This document shows, piece by piece, positions 32,388 through 40,305 of a stretch of 64,000 nt of DNA. Source of the stretch: Streptomyces diastatochromogenes. GTDB lineage: Bacteria > Actinomycetota > Actinomycetes > Streptomycetales > Streptomycetaceae. Both the position numbers and the translations under genes were made by a program. Positions within the stretch are counted from its first letter, which is position 1. Each line of letters opens with the position of its first letter. The notes under the pieces were generated by a model that searched no databases, was not told the origin of the DNA, and worked only from the letters and a program-made list of their open reading frames with translations. The stretch spans positions 310,001-374,000 of the forward strand of contig NZ_MCGQ01000007.1 in the NCBI RefSeq assembly GCF_002242805.1, given 5' to 3'.

Positions 32388-34201
32388 CCGTCCGTCGCCG
32401 GCACTGCGTCGCGCCAGACCGTGACGTCCAGGGTGACGTAGTCGCTGGCGCTGGTGCTGGGCGACTGGCCCTGGAAGGTCCCGAGGGCGATGACGCCGTC
32501 CGGTGTGGTCACGCAGAACTGCCTGCCCTCGGACAGACGGCTCACGGAGATGCCGTCCCCCTGGCGGATGTACCGGGTCTCGTGCCTGCAGGCGTCCAGC
32601 GAGCCCTTGGCGCCCTGGTCGAGCAGGGCTAGTTCGTTGCCGACGGTGCTGACCGAGCAGGTGCCGCTGCCGCACAGCAGGTCGAGGTCGTAATATCCGC
32701 CGTCGTGGCGCGGCACCAGCGGTCTGTCCGCGAACTTCAGGGCGTAGCCGTCGGCCAGGTTGATGTTCTTGTAGACGGTGGCCTCGGGCGCGCTGCCCGA
32801 GGCCGCGCCGGACGGCGAGCCCGTCTTCTTCCCCCCGCTCTTCGCACCTCCCGTGGCCTGCGCCCCGGAGGTGCCGGCCCTCTTCGCGTCGCCACTGTTG
32901 CCGGAACTGGAACTGCCGCCGAGGTTGCCGAGGTAGCCGACGGCTGCGGCTATGAGCACGAGGGCTCCCGCGACACAGCCGAGGATGACGCCGGTCTTCG
33001 GCCGCCGGGCGGGATGGCTCACCGGCTGAGGAGGTTGCGGGGGCTGAACGGGGTGGGCGGCCTGGGTCGGCGCGTAGTGGGGGTGCGAGGAGGCCGCCGG
33101 AGGCTGCTGATGGGCCATGGGCGGCTGCGGGGACACCGGAACCGACGGGGACACGGCCGTCGGCTGGTACGGGCCGGGTGCCCCGGGCGCAGCCGTCGGG
33201 GGGTGCTGCGGCGCGGCGGGTACGAATGTCCCGCCGGGCCCTGCCGGAGGCTGCTGGGGTGGCACGGGCGCGGGCAGAGGAGCGGGCAGAGGAGCGTCGT
33301 AACGGCCGGCGATGACGGTGGTCACCGCGCCCGGCAGCCAGTCCTCGGGCCGGCGTAGCTGCGGGGTGCCGGAAGCGGCGCTGCACAGGGCGAGGACCTC
33401 GGCGAGCGAGGGGCGGGCGTCGGGGTCCTTGGCGAGGCACCGGCGTACGAGTTCGGTCAGCTCGGCGGGCAGTCCGGTGAGGTCCGCCTCCTCGTGCACG
33501 ATCCGGTAGAGCACCGCGTGGGACGGCCCGTCCCCGTGGGCGGACCTGCCCAGGGCGGCGAAGGCGGCGACCTGGCCGAGGGCGAAGACGTCGGACTGCG
33601 GACCCACGGCCCGCCCCGCCGCCTGTTCCGGCGACATGAAGGCGGGCGTGCCGACCGTGACCCCGCTGCCGGTCAGCGCGGTGGTGTCGGCGGCGCGGGC
33701 GATGCCGAAGTCGATCACGCGGGGGCCGTCGGCGGCCAGCAGCACGTTGGACGGCTTCAGGTCGCGGTGCACGATGCCGGCGCCGTGCACGATCTGGAGG
33801 GCCTCGGCCACGCCGGCGGTGAGCAGCAGGACGGTGGAGACGGGCAGCGGCCCGTGCTCGGCGACCGCCACGGCGAGCGTGGGCCCGGAGACGTAGGCGG
33901 TGGCCAGCCAGGGCTGCGGGCCATCGGTGTCACTGTCGATCACGGGGGCGGTGTACAGCCCCTGAACCCGCTCGGCCGCACGCACCTCCTGCGCGAACCG
34001 CCGCCGGAATTCGGGGTCTTCGGCGAACTCGGGCCGAATCACCTTGATCGCGACAGGCCGCCCACCCGGCGTATGGGACAGATACACCTTGCCCATCCCA
34101 CCGGCCCCGAGCCGAGCGGCGAGCCGATATCCGCCGATCACCGGCGGATCATCCACATCCAGCGCCTGAAAGGCCCCTTGAGGCATGCCTGAGCCGTTCA
34201 T
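32384..34201 (-). CDS. Membrane Ser/Thr protein kinase (PknB-type, no PASTA)
   Basis: 605 residues. The N-terminal kinase domain (about 22-275) is complete: glycine loop LGAGGMGKVYLS, lysine in VAIKVIRPE, catalytic loop IVHRDLKPSNVLL, DFGIARA, activation segment GTPAFMSPEQAAG and SDVFALGQVAAFA. Next is a proline/glutamine-rich juxtamembrane linker of about 110 residues, one TM helix (VILGCVAGALVLIAAAVGYL), a Ser/Gly/Lys linker and an extracellular domain of about 145 residues with cysteine pairs (LLCGSGTCSV, DACRHE, QFCVTT). There are no PASTA repeats, so the sensed ligand is not muropeptide by that route. Start has GGGGGA just upstream. Confidence 0.92.
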   Translation of the reverse strand: MNGSGMPQGAFQALDVDDPPVIGGYRLAARLGAGGMGKVYLSHTPGGRPVAIKVIRPEFAEDPEFRRRFAQEVRAAERVQGLYTAPVIDSDTDGPQPWLATAYVSGPTLAVAVAEHGPLPVSTVLLLTAGVAEALQIVHGAGIVHRDLKPSNVLLAADGPRVIDFGIARAADTTALTGSGVTVGTPAFMSPEQAAGRAVGPQSDVFALGQVAAFAALGRSAHGDGPSHAVLYRIVHEEADLTGLPAELTELVRRCLAKDPDARPSLAEVLALCSAASGTPQLRRPEDWLPGAVTTVIAGRYDAPLPAPLPAPVPPQQPPAGPGGTFVPAAPQHPPTAAPGAPGPYQPTAVSPSVPVSPQPPMAHQQPPAASSHPHYAPTQAAHPVQPPQPPQPVSHPARRPKTGVILGCVAGALVLIAAAVGYLGNLGGSSSSGNSGDAKRAGTSGAQATGGAKSGGKKTGSPSGAASGSAPEATVYKNINLADGYALKFADRPLVPRHDGGYYDLDLLCGSGTCSVSTVGNELALLDQGAKGSLDACRHETRYIRQGDGISVSRLSEGRQFCVTTPDGVIALGTFQGQSPSTSASDYVTLDVTVWRDAVPATDG

Positions 34202-34414
34202 CGATCCCCCGTGTCATGCAACTCGTCTGCGGCGCAGGGATCTTAACGCGACGCCCCGTCGGCCTCTCTGGTCACACGAGGGCGACGATGGGGGTCGACG
34301 CCGCCCGGCGCCTCGGCCACGACCTCACGGAGCACCGCGGGCAGCAGATCACCCTGGACATGCTCGCCCTGTACCTCGGCGACCACGACGTACATCGCGG
34401 CGGGGCCAGGACAG
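34202..34414. other. Intergenic region without a supported gene
   Basis: 213 bases between the kinase start and the end of the glycosyltransferase gene. A plus-strand open frame reads MGVDAARRLGHDLTEHRGQQ then ITLDMLALYLGDHDVHRGGA before running out of sense into the neighbouring gene. It has a helical, protein-like composition and may be a decayed gene, but there is no ribosome site and no recognised domain. I do not call it. Confidence 0.5.
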
Positions 34415-35563
34415 CTAGGCCAACCCCACCGCCGCCAGCCGGTGCACATCCTTCGCCGTCCCCGTCACGCCCGACAGGAACCCCTGCGCCCGAGGCGAGG
34501 CGTTCTCCGTCAGCCAGCTGGGGTCGATGTCGCAGACGGCCACCCGTACGCCCGTGCCGGCCAGGGCCAGTGGCAGGGTGTGGACGACCGTGGACGGGAA
34601 GCTGAGGATGGTCCGGCCGATGGGGCCCCGGCGGGCGATCAGCTCCAGCGGCAGGTCCGGGCGGACTATCTCCAGCCCCGTCGACGTGGCCAGCCGGTGC
34701 AGCTTCTCCGTGTGCTCGCGGCGGTGTGCGAAGTAGCGGGTGGCGCCGTGGGCCCTGGCGAGGGAGCGGACGGCCTCCAGGTAGCGGTCGCCGTCCACCA
34801 CGCCGGTCTCCACCAACGAGGTGCCGACCATGTCGGCGCCCTTGGTGATACGCGGCGGGCCGAAGCGGTCGCGGGTCCAGGCGAAGTCGTTGGCGGTGAC
34901 CGTGACGCCCTCGGGGGTCTCCGTCACCGGCATGGAGGAGAAGACCTCGACGCGCCGCCGGTCGCTGGGCGTGAGCCGCCGGCGGGCCGAGGAGGAGACG
35001 GGGGCGAAGAGCAGGTCCCTGGCCCCCGGGCGGCCGCCCTTGCGGTGCCAGCGGACCAGGCGCTCGCCCCGGGCGAGCTGGGCGACGAACTCCATCGTCG
35101 CCGTGCCGTCGTCGACCACGACCAGGTCACGGGCCCGGGTGATCGTCAACAGCAACTGCACGTAGCGGGAGAACGGATCTCCCATGACGATGCGGTCGGC
35201 CCGGCGCAACGCACCCGCCAGGCCGCCGATCGTGTGGAACGGCGCGGTCGTACCGCCCCGCGCCTCCTCCCAGCGCACCCGATACCCCTCGTCCCGGGCC
35301 AGGTCCGCCATGCGGCGCAGCTGGCCCCGGGTCATGGGGTCGGTCGGGGACAGTACGACGACGGTGAGCTCCGCGTCGGCCGGCGGTACGGCACTGGCCG
35401 GCGACCGCCGTGCCTGCGCGGGCACGGACAGCCGGGCCGGCTCGGGGGCGCCGCGCAGGCCGTGGAGGTGAGCCCACTCCAGTACGTTCAGCAGCTGTAC
35501 CGGGCTCTCCACGAAGGCGAGCGTGTGGGCGGGGTGGCCGGCCTGGCCGGCGCGGGGGCTCAT
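34415..35563 (-). CDS. Sialyl/polysialyltransferase-like glycosyltransferase (GT52-type)
   Basis: 382 residues. The opening TLAFVESPVQLLNVLEWAHL resembles the S-P-x-Q-x-x-N-x-x-E start of the GT52/polysialyltransferase-like group. Further features are RIVMGDPFSRYVQLL, LVVVDDGTATMEFVAQLARG (a D-D-G motif as in GT52 and polyST enzymes) and the basic R-x-K-G segment. ARRGPIGRTILSFPSTVVHT gives the S-S/T-V-x-H-T-L-P-like end, near the CMP-binding S-T pair. Sugar transfer from CMP-Kdn to the wall polymer is the likely role by context, since NeuB and NeuA genes lie directly upstream (64-base gap). Assignment is by motif, not full similarity. Confidence 0.72.
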   Translation of the reverse strand: MSPRAGQAGHPAHTLAFVESPVQLLNVLEWAHLHGLRGAPEPARLSVPAQARRSPASAVPPADAELTVVVLSPTDPMTRGQLRRMADLARDEGYRVRWEEARGGTTAPFHTIGGLAGALRRADRIVMGDPFSRYVQLLLTITRARDLVVVDDGTATMEFVAQLARGERLVRWHRKGGRPGARDLLFAPVSSSARRRLTPSDRRRVEVFSSMPVTETPEGVTVTANDFAWTRDRFGPPRITKGADMVGTSLVETGVVDGDRYLEAVRSLARAHGATRYFAHRREHTEKLHRLATSTGLEIVRPDLPLELIARRGPIGRTILSFPSTVVHTLPLALAGTGVRVAVCDIDPSWLTENASPRAQGFLSGVTGTAKDVHRLAAVGLA

Positions 35564-35627
35564 CGTCGTACGACCGTCCCGTCGTAGGGCACGTAAGGCA
35601 GGTGAGGCGTGTAAGGGGTCGGGGCGC

Positions 35628-36566
35628 TCAGACCGCGACCGGCTCGCCCGCCGCCGCCGCGATCTCCGCCTCGGCGACGACGCCGGCGACGCGGCGCAGC
35701 TTCTTCATCGGGCCCAGCTCGGAGTCGTAGACCTTCTTGACGCCGTCACCGAGGGAGGCCTCGATGGTGCGGATGTCGCGGACGAGGCGCGTGAGGCCCT
35801 GCGGCTCCACGGAGGCGGCCTGGTCCGAGCCCCACATGGCGCGGTCGAGGGTGATGTGACGCTCGACGAAGGTGGCGCCGAGGGCGACGGCGGCCAGCGT
35901 GGTCTGCAGGCCGGTCTCGTGGCCGGAGTAGCCGATCGGGACGTTCGGGTACTCCTCCTGCAGGGTGTTGATCACGCGGAGGTTCAGCTCCTCGGCCTTC
36001 GCCGGGTAGGTCGAAGTCGCGTGGCAGAGCAGGATGTTGTCCGAGCCCAGGACCTCGACCGCGTGGCGGATCTGCTTCGGGGTCGACATGCCGGAGGACA
36101 GGATGATCGTGCGGCCGGTCGCGCGCAGGGCGCGGAGCAGCTCGTCGTCCGTGAGGGAGGCGGAGGCCACCTTGTGGGCCGGGACGTCGAACTTCTCCAG
36201 GAAGGCGACGGCCTCGGTGTCCCACGGGGAGGCGAACCAGTCGATCCCCTTCTCCTTGCAGTACTCGTCGATCTGGCGGTACTCGTCCTCGCCGAACTCG
36301 ACGCGGTGGCGGTAGTCGATGTAGGTCATCCGGCCCCAGGGGGTGTCGCGCTCGATGTCCCACTGGTCGCGCGGGGTGCAGATCTCGGGCGTGCGCTTCT
36401 GGAACTTCACGGCGTCACAGCCGGCCTCGGCGGCCGCGTCGATCAGCTTGAACGCGTTCTCCAGCTCACCGTTGTGGTTGATGCCGATCTCGCCGCAGAT
36501 GTAGACGGGGCGGCCCGGGCCGGCCTCACGCGTACCGAAGGAGCGGATACGGGAGTTGGTGCTCAT
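35628..36566 (-). CDS. neuB: NeuB-type sialic acid/Kdn synthase lacking SAF domain
   Basis: Condenses PEP with N-acetylmannosamine or mannose (or its 6-phosphate) to give a nonulosonic acid. The 312-residue TIM-barrel protein has the NeuB signatures: ICGEIGINHNGELENAFKLI, DAVKFQKRTPEICTP, IDWFASPWDTEAVAFLEKF, KVASASLTDDELL, ILSSGMST, LCHATSTYPA, IGYSGHETG and VERHITLDRAMWGSDQAASV. Standard NeuB ends in a SAF (antifreeze-like) domain of about 60 residues that closes the active site of the partner subunit; here only about 20 residues follow the barrel. Vertebrate and Bacteroides enzymes acting on phosphorylated sugars make Kdn-9-P, and the HAD domain in the next gene fits such a route. Confidence 0.92.
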   Translation of the reverse strand: MSTNSRIRSFGTREAGPGRPVYICGEIGINHNGELENAFKLIDAAAEAGCDAVKFQKRTPEICTPRDQWDIERDTPWGRMTYIDYRHRVEFGEDEYRQIDEYCKEKGIDWFASPWDTEAVAFLEKFDVPAHKVASASLTDDELLRALRATGRTIILSSGMSTPKQIRHAVEVLGSDNILLCHATSTYPAKAEELNLRVINTLQEEYPNVPIGYSGHETGLQTTLAAVALGATFVERHITLDRAMWGSDQAASVEPQGLTRLVRDIRTIEASLGDGVKKVYDSELGPMKKLRRVAGVVAEAEIAAAAGEPVAV

Positions 36567-36580
36567 GACAGGGGATGTCC

Positions 36581-37798
36581 TTACTTGGGGAGGGAATCGA
36601 GAGAGGGGCCGAGGATCCAGCTGGCGATCTCTCGGATCGCGCCGTCACCGCCGGGTACGGTGGTGATCGCGCGTGCGGCGCCGCGTACGACGTCGTGGGC
36701 GCTCGCGACCGCCACGGGCCAGCCCACGAGGGCGAAGCACGGGAGGTCGTTGACGTCGTTGCCGACGTAGAGCACGCGCTCCGGCGCGATGCCCTGCTCC
36801 TCGCACCACTGCTTCAGTGCGAGGTCCTTGCGGTCGATGCCGTGCAGCACGGGGAGCTTCAGCTTCCGGGCGCGGGCGGCGACCACCGGGTTCTGTTCCG
36901 AGGACAGGATCAGCATCCGCAGCCCGCTCTTGCGCAGGGCGGCGATGCCGAGCCCGTCTCCGCGGTGTACGGAGACGAACTCCCGTCCGTCGGAGTCGAT
37001 CAGCACCCGGTCGTCGGTCTGGGTGCCGTCGAAGTCGAGGACTACGGCGTCGATGTCGTCGTAGGTGGGGAGCGAACCGGGGCGGTCCGCGTCGAAGAGG
37101 GGGGCCAGCGCGCGGGCGCGGGCCAGGTCGTGCGGGTCGTCGATCTCCAGCACGCGCGCGGGGTCGGTGCGGACGAGTTCCGTACGGCCGAAGAAGCGGT
37201 GCTGGTGCTTGCGGAAGCCGGCCGCGTCCATCGCGTAGGCGGCGCCGGTCTCCAGGAAGTCCTGGGGGCGGTCCTGGCGGCGCGGGCGGAAGGACTTGTC
37301 GTGGTTGACGCCGAAGCCGCCCTCGCCCGCCTCGTCGGAGTGGCGCCAGACGAAGCCGTGGAAGGGGGCGACGGTGACGGCGGTGTCCGCGCCCTGCTCG
37401 GCCACCGCGCCGGCGACGCCGTCGACGTCCTCGCGGACCAGGAAGGGGCTGGTGCACTGCACGAGCAGGACGACGTCGACGGGGGCTCCGTGCAGGGCCT
37501 CGTGGGCGTCCATCGCGTGCAGCACGGCCGCCTCGGAGGTGGCGGTGTCGCCGGCGATGGCGGCCGGGCGCAGCACGACCTCGGCGCCCGCCGTACGCGC
37601 CGCTGCCGCGATGGCCTGGTCGTCGGTGGAGACCACCACGTCCGTGACGAGCCGGGTGGCCAGGCACTCACGGACCGCCCGGGCGACCAGCGGGACCCCG
37701 CCGATGGGGGCGAGGTTCTTGGCGGGCACTCCCTTGGAGCCACCCCGCGCGGGGATCACCGCCAGCACACGGCGCACCACAACTGCTTTGTCGGACAC
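36581..37798 (-). CDS. neuA: CMP-nonulosonate (Kdn/sialic acid) synthetase fused to HAD phosphatase
   Basis: 405 residues in two domains. Residues 1-230 are an acylneuraminate cytidylyltransferase: VLAVIPARGGSKGVPAKNLA (CTP loop), DVVVSTDDQAIAAAA, VVLLVQCTSPF and GAAYAMD. Residues 245-405 are a HAD phosphatase of the KdsC type: VVLDFDGTQTDDRVLIDSDG (DxD), ILSSEQNPVVAARARKL, and VLYVGNDVNDLPCFALVGWP. The same order occurs in vertebrate CMAS. If NeuB makes Kdn-9-P, this single chain could both dephosphorylate and activate the sugar. The GTG has AAGGAG eight bases before it. It sits 14 bases before neuB and 20 bases after the gene upstream, in one operon. Confidence 0.93.
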   Translation of the reverse strand: MSDKAVVVRRVLAVIPARGGSKGVPAKNLAPIGGVPLVARAVRECLATRLVTDVVVSTDDQAIAAAARTAGAEVVLRPAAIAGDTATSEAAVLHAMDAHEALHGAPVDVVLLVQCTSPFLVREDVDGVAGAVAEQGADTAVTVAPFHGFVWRHSDEAGEGGFGVNHDKSFRPRRQDRPQDFLETGAAYAMDAAGFRKHQHRFFGRTELVRTDPARVLEIDDPHDLARARALAPLFDADRPGSLPTYDDIDAVVLDFDGTQTDDRVLIDSDGREFVSVHRGDGLGIAALRKSGLRMLILSSEQNPVVAARARKLKLPVLHGIDRKDLALKQWCEEQGIAPERVLYVGNDVNDLPCFALVGWPVAVASAHDVVRGAARAITTVPGGDGAIREIASWILGPSLDSLPK

Positions 37799-37818
37799 GG
37801 GATTTACTCCTTGAAGGG

Positions 37819-39129
37819 TCACAGCTCCCCCATCCGTCGGATCACGGGGGCCACACGCTGCACGCCGTGGCGGTAGGCGCCGCGCGCGGCTCGGCGCACG
37901 ATCTGGCGGACGGGTCCCGGCTCCTTGTCGGCGGCGGGCGCGCCGGGCAGCGGGGCGCCGTCGGGGCCGAGGTGGTGGCGGGCGAGGATGCCGGGCAGGT
38001 AGCCGGGCGCGGTCTCGGGTGTGTAGTAGGGGGTGAGGGGCGGCAGCCCCCCTGGGCGGTCCAGCAGCTTGGCGATGCGCTCGCGGGCCGTGTCGAAGGC
38101 GGTGGCGTAGGAGCCGTCGGCCGCGACGCCCTGCCGGGCGACCCACTCCTCGTTCGGTGCCGGGCGGTGTCCGGCGTCCAGCTGGTCCCAGGAGGCGAGG
38201 CACCCGGAGCCGGTGAAGTGGTGGTTGCCGAGCACCTCGCGCACGCCCAGGTCGGTCAGGACGACCGTCGGGATGCGGCGGTGCAGGGCTTCGAGAGCGG
38301 CCGTGGAGCTGACCGTGACCAGCAGGTCGGTGCGGTCGAGCACCTCGCCCATGTGGCCGTACACCAGGCGGAAGTTGGCGGGCAGGTCCGTGCCCTGGAC
38401 CAGCTTCTGGTACGGCAGCTCCTCGATGTGGGTGGTGTGCTCACCGGGCTTGGAGCGCAGCTTCAGCAGCACCTCCCGCTCGGGGTGCTTCCGGGCGTGC
38501 CCGATCAGCCGGTTCAGCAGGTACGTACGGTCCTTGCGGCTGTCCGGGACGGAGGGCTGGGCCGCGAACACGACCGTGTAGGGCTCGTGTTCACCGGTGT
38601 ACGGCTCTCCGCCGAGGAACGGCAGCGCGACCTCGGTCACCGCGGAGGCGTCGGCGCCCACCCCCTCGTACACGGCGCGGAAACGGTCCGCGTCGTGGCG
38701 GGAGTTGGCGAGGACGAGGTCCGCGCCGTGCCGCAGCAGCAGCCCGTCGGCGAGCTTCTCGTAGACGACGCCGACATAGCCGGTGACGACGACGGGACGC
38801 TTCCCGGAGCCCCAGGCGTTGCGCAGCCCGTGCAGCATCGCCTGCACACCGCCGCCGACGAGGGCGATGACGAGGACGTCGTACGACTGCTCGCTCATCG
38901 CGCGCAGGAACTCGACGCCGGTCACCTCGCGGAGGGAGTCCGCGTGGACGCCGACCTCTTCGAGCTGGCGGGGGGTGGGGGTGGCTCGTCCGCGCAGGAG
39001 GTAGCCGTCGAGCCGGATCTCGGCGCCCGTGGGGGTGACGCGCTGCGCGGTGAGCGCGCCCCACTTCCATCGGGTGTCGGAATCCGCGAGGACGGCGACC
39101 CGCAGGGACTTCGTTGCACTTGCTGGCAC
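37819..39129 (-). CDS. Putative glycosyltransferase (DUF6716-like), GT-B-style
   Basis: 436 residues. The start LRVAVLADSDTRWKWGALTA and later blocks VVVTGYVGVVYEKLADGLLL, TVVFAAQPSVPDSRKDRTYL, LLKLRSKPGEHTTHIEELPY and LLVTVSSTAALEALHRRIPT have the two-Rossmann layout and donor-site S-S-T-A-x-x-A pattern of CDP-glycerol- or polysialyltransferase-like enzymes. I recall the family as DUF6716, putative glycosyltransferase. The C-terminal 60 residues are basic. GTG 39129 lies seven bases after TAGCGT, so leaderless translation is likely; an upstream GTG would add 13 residues. First gene of the nonulosonate operon. Confidence 0.78.
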   Translation of the reverse strand: MPASATKSLRVAVLADSDTRWKWGALTAQRVTPTGAEIRLDGYLLRGRATPTPRQLEEVGVHADSLREVTGVEFLRAMSEQSYDVLVIALVGGGVQAMLHGLRNAWGSGKRPVVVTGYVGVVYEKLADGLLLRHGADLVLANSRHDADRFRAVYEGVGADASAVTEVALPFLGGEPYTGEHEPYTVVFAAQPSVPDSRKDRTYLLNRLIGHARKHPEREVLLKLRSKPGEHTTHIEELPYQKLVQGTDLPANFRLVYGHMGEVLDRTDLLVTVSSTAALEALHRRIPTVVLTDLGVREVLGNHHFTGSGCLASWDQLDAGHRPAPNEEWVARQGVAADGSYATAFDTARERIAKLLDRPGGLPPLTPYYTPETAPGYLPGILARHHLGPDGAPLPGAPAADKEPGPVRQIVRRAARGAYRHGVQRVAPVIRRMGEL

Positions 39130-39327
39130 GCCGAAGACGCTAGGAAGGCATTCCGAGGTTCCGCCCAACCCGAATACAACAAACGGTTAACAGCACATCG
39201 CCGAATGGCGAATCAGGCCGTGATCGGGCCGGAAAACAGCCCGGTTCACAGCTTCGCCACGCGTCGTTCACCTGGCATCAAGGCGACGGTCAAGACACAT
39301 GACGGGCTTCGCCCTAACGTCCGTGAC
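39130..39327. promoter_or_regulatory. Divergent promoter region with two leaderless-type -10 elements
   Basis: The minus-strand gene has TAGCGT-N7-GTG and the plus-strand gene TAACGT-N7-GTG, mirror-like arrangements 198 bases apart. The middle is AT-rich for this genome, with AACGGTTAACAG and CGCCGAATGGCGAATC. Probably a shared control region for the two halves of the glycopolymer locus. Confidence 0.6.
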
Positions 39328-40305
39328 GTGGTCAAGCTCTCCGTCATCGTGCCGTTCTACAACGTGCAGCAATACGCGCCCGACACCCTGAGGAGCCTCA
39401 GTGCGAACGCGCGTGAGGACTTCGAATTCATTCTCGTCGACGACTGTTCCCGCGACGGGACACCAGAGATTCTCGCGCGCGCGGAGCGCGAGCTGCCAGG
39501 CGCGGTCCTCGTCCGGCACGAGCAGAACGGAGGGCTGGCGACCGCCCGCAACACCGGTATCGACCGGGCGCGCGGCGAGTACCTGACCTTCCTGGACGGC
39601 GACGACTGGCTCGCCCCCGGGTACTTCCCGAAGCTGGTCAGCGCCATAGAGGATCTTGGCTGCGACTTCCTGCGCACCGATCATGTGCAGTGCACGGCCC
39701 GGTCGCGCACCGTGCACCGGGTGCCGGTCGGCCGGCGGAACGTGGTGCTGAACCCGCGCGAGGCGATCCTGCCCGCCGACCGGTCCACCTCCGTGGACTA
39801 CGCCTTCGCCTGGGCGGGCATCTACCACCGCCGGCTGGTGGACAAGGGTCTGCTGCACTTCACCGACGGGCTGCGCACGGCCGAGGACCGGCCGTGGATC
39901 TGGAAGCTGCACCGGGAGGCGGAATCCTTCGCCGCGGTGAGCATGCTCGGTGTGTTCTACCGGCGCGGAGTCGCCTCGTCACTCACCCAGATCGGCGATG
40001 TCCGGCAGCTCGATTTCATTCGCGCGTTCGATCAGGTGATCGCGGAAACGGCCGCCGACCCGGAAGCCGACGCGCTCCTGCCGAAGGCCGTACGCACGTA
40101 TTGCGCCATCATTTCCCATCACCTGGGATCCATCGAAAGGTTCGAGCCCGCGGTGGCGAAGAAACTGAAATCCCTGAGCGCCGGGGCGCTGCAGCGCATG
40201 CCGCAGGACGTGCTGGACGAGGCCCTGGACTCCATGGACCTGCAGCGCGCCACCAAGCTGCGCCGGCTGCGCCGCCGTCCCGCCTCGACGGGGGTCGCCG
40301 CGTGA
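39328..40305 (+). CDS. Family 2 glycosyltransferase
   Basis: 325 residues, GT-A fold. LSVIVPFYNVQQYAPDTLRS opens the domain, followed by FILVDDCSRDGTPEIL, GGLATARNTGIDRARGEY and the metal-binding LTFLDGDDWLAPGYF; TAEDRPWIWKLHR provides the E-D base region. The C-terminal part is helical and basic (LRRLRRR). It resembles CDP-glycerol/teichoic-type GT2 enzymes acting at the inner membrane face. The GTG start has no ribosome site but TAACGT seven bases before it. Its stop overlaps the next gene by GTGA, so the pair are co-translated. Confidence 0.9.
   Translation: MVKLSVIVPFYNVQQYAPDTLRSLSANAREDFEFILVDDCSRDGTPEILARAERELPGAVLVRHEQNGGLATARNTGIDRARGEYLTFLDGDDWLAPGYFPKLVSAIEDLGCDFLRTDHVQCTARSRTVHRVPVGRRNVVLNPREAILPADRSTSVDYAFAWAGIYHRRLVDKGLLHFTDGLRTAEDRPWIWKLHREAESFAAVSMLGVFYRRGVASSLTQIGDVRQLDFIRAFDQVIAETAADPEADALLPKAVRTYCAIISHHLGSIERFEPAVAKKLKSLSAGALQRMPQDVLDEALDSMDLQRATKLRRLRRRPASTGVAA

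Noticed and set aside
34216..34605. Plus-strand open frame starting MQLVCGAGIL
   Set aside because: No ribosome site, no domain, and its second half is antisense to the glycosyltransferase gene; kept only as a possible decayed gene in the intergenic note.
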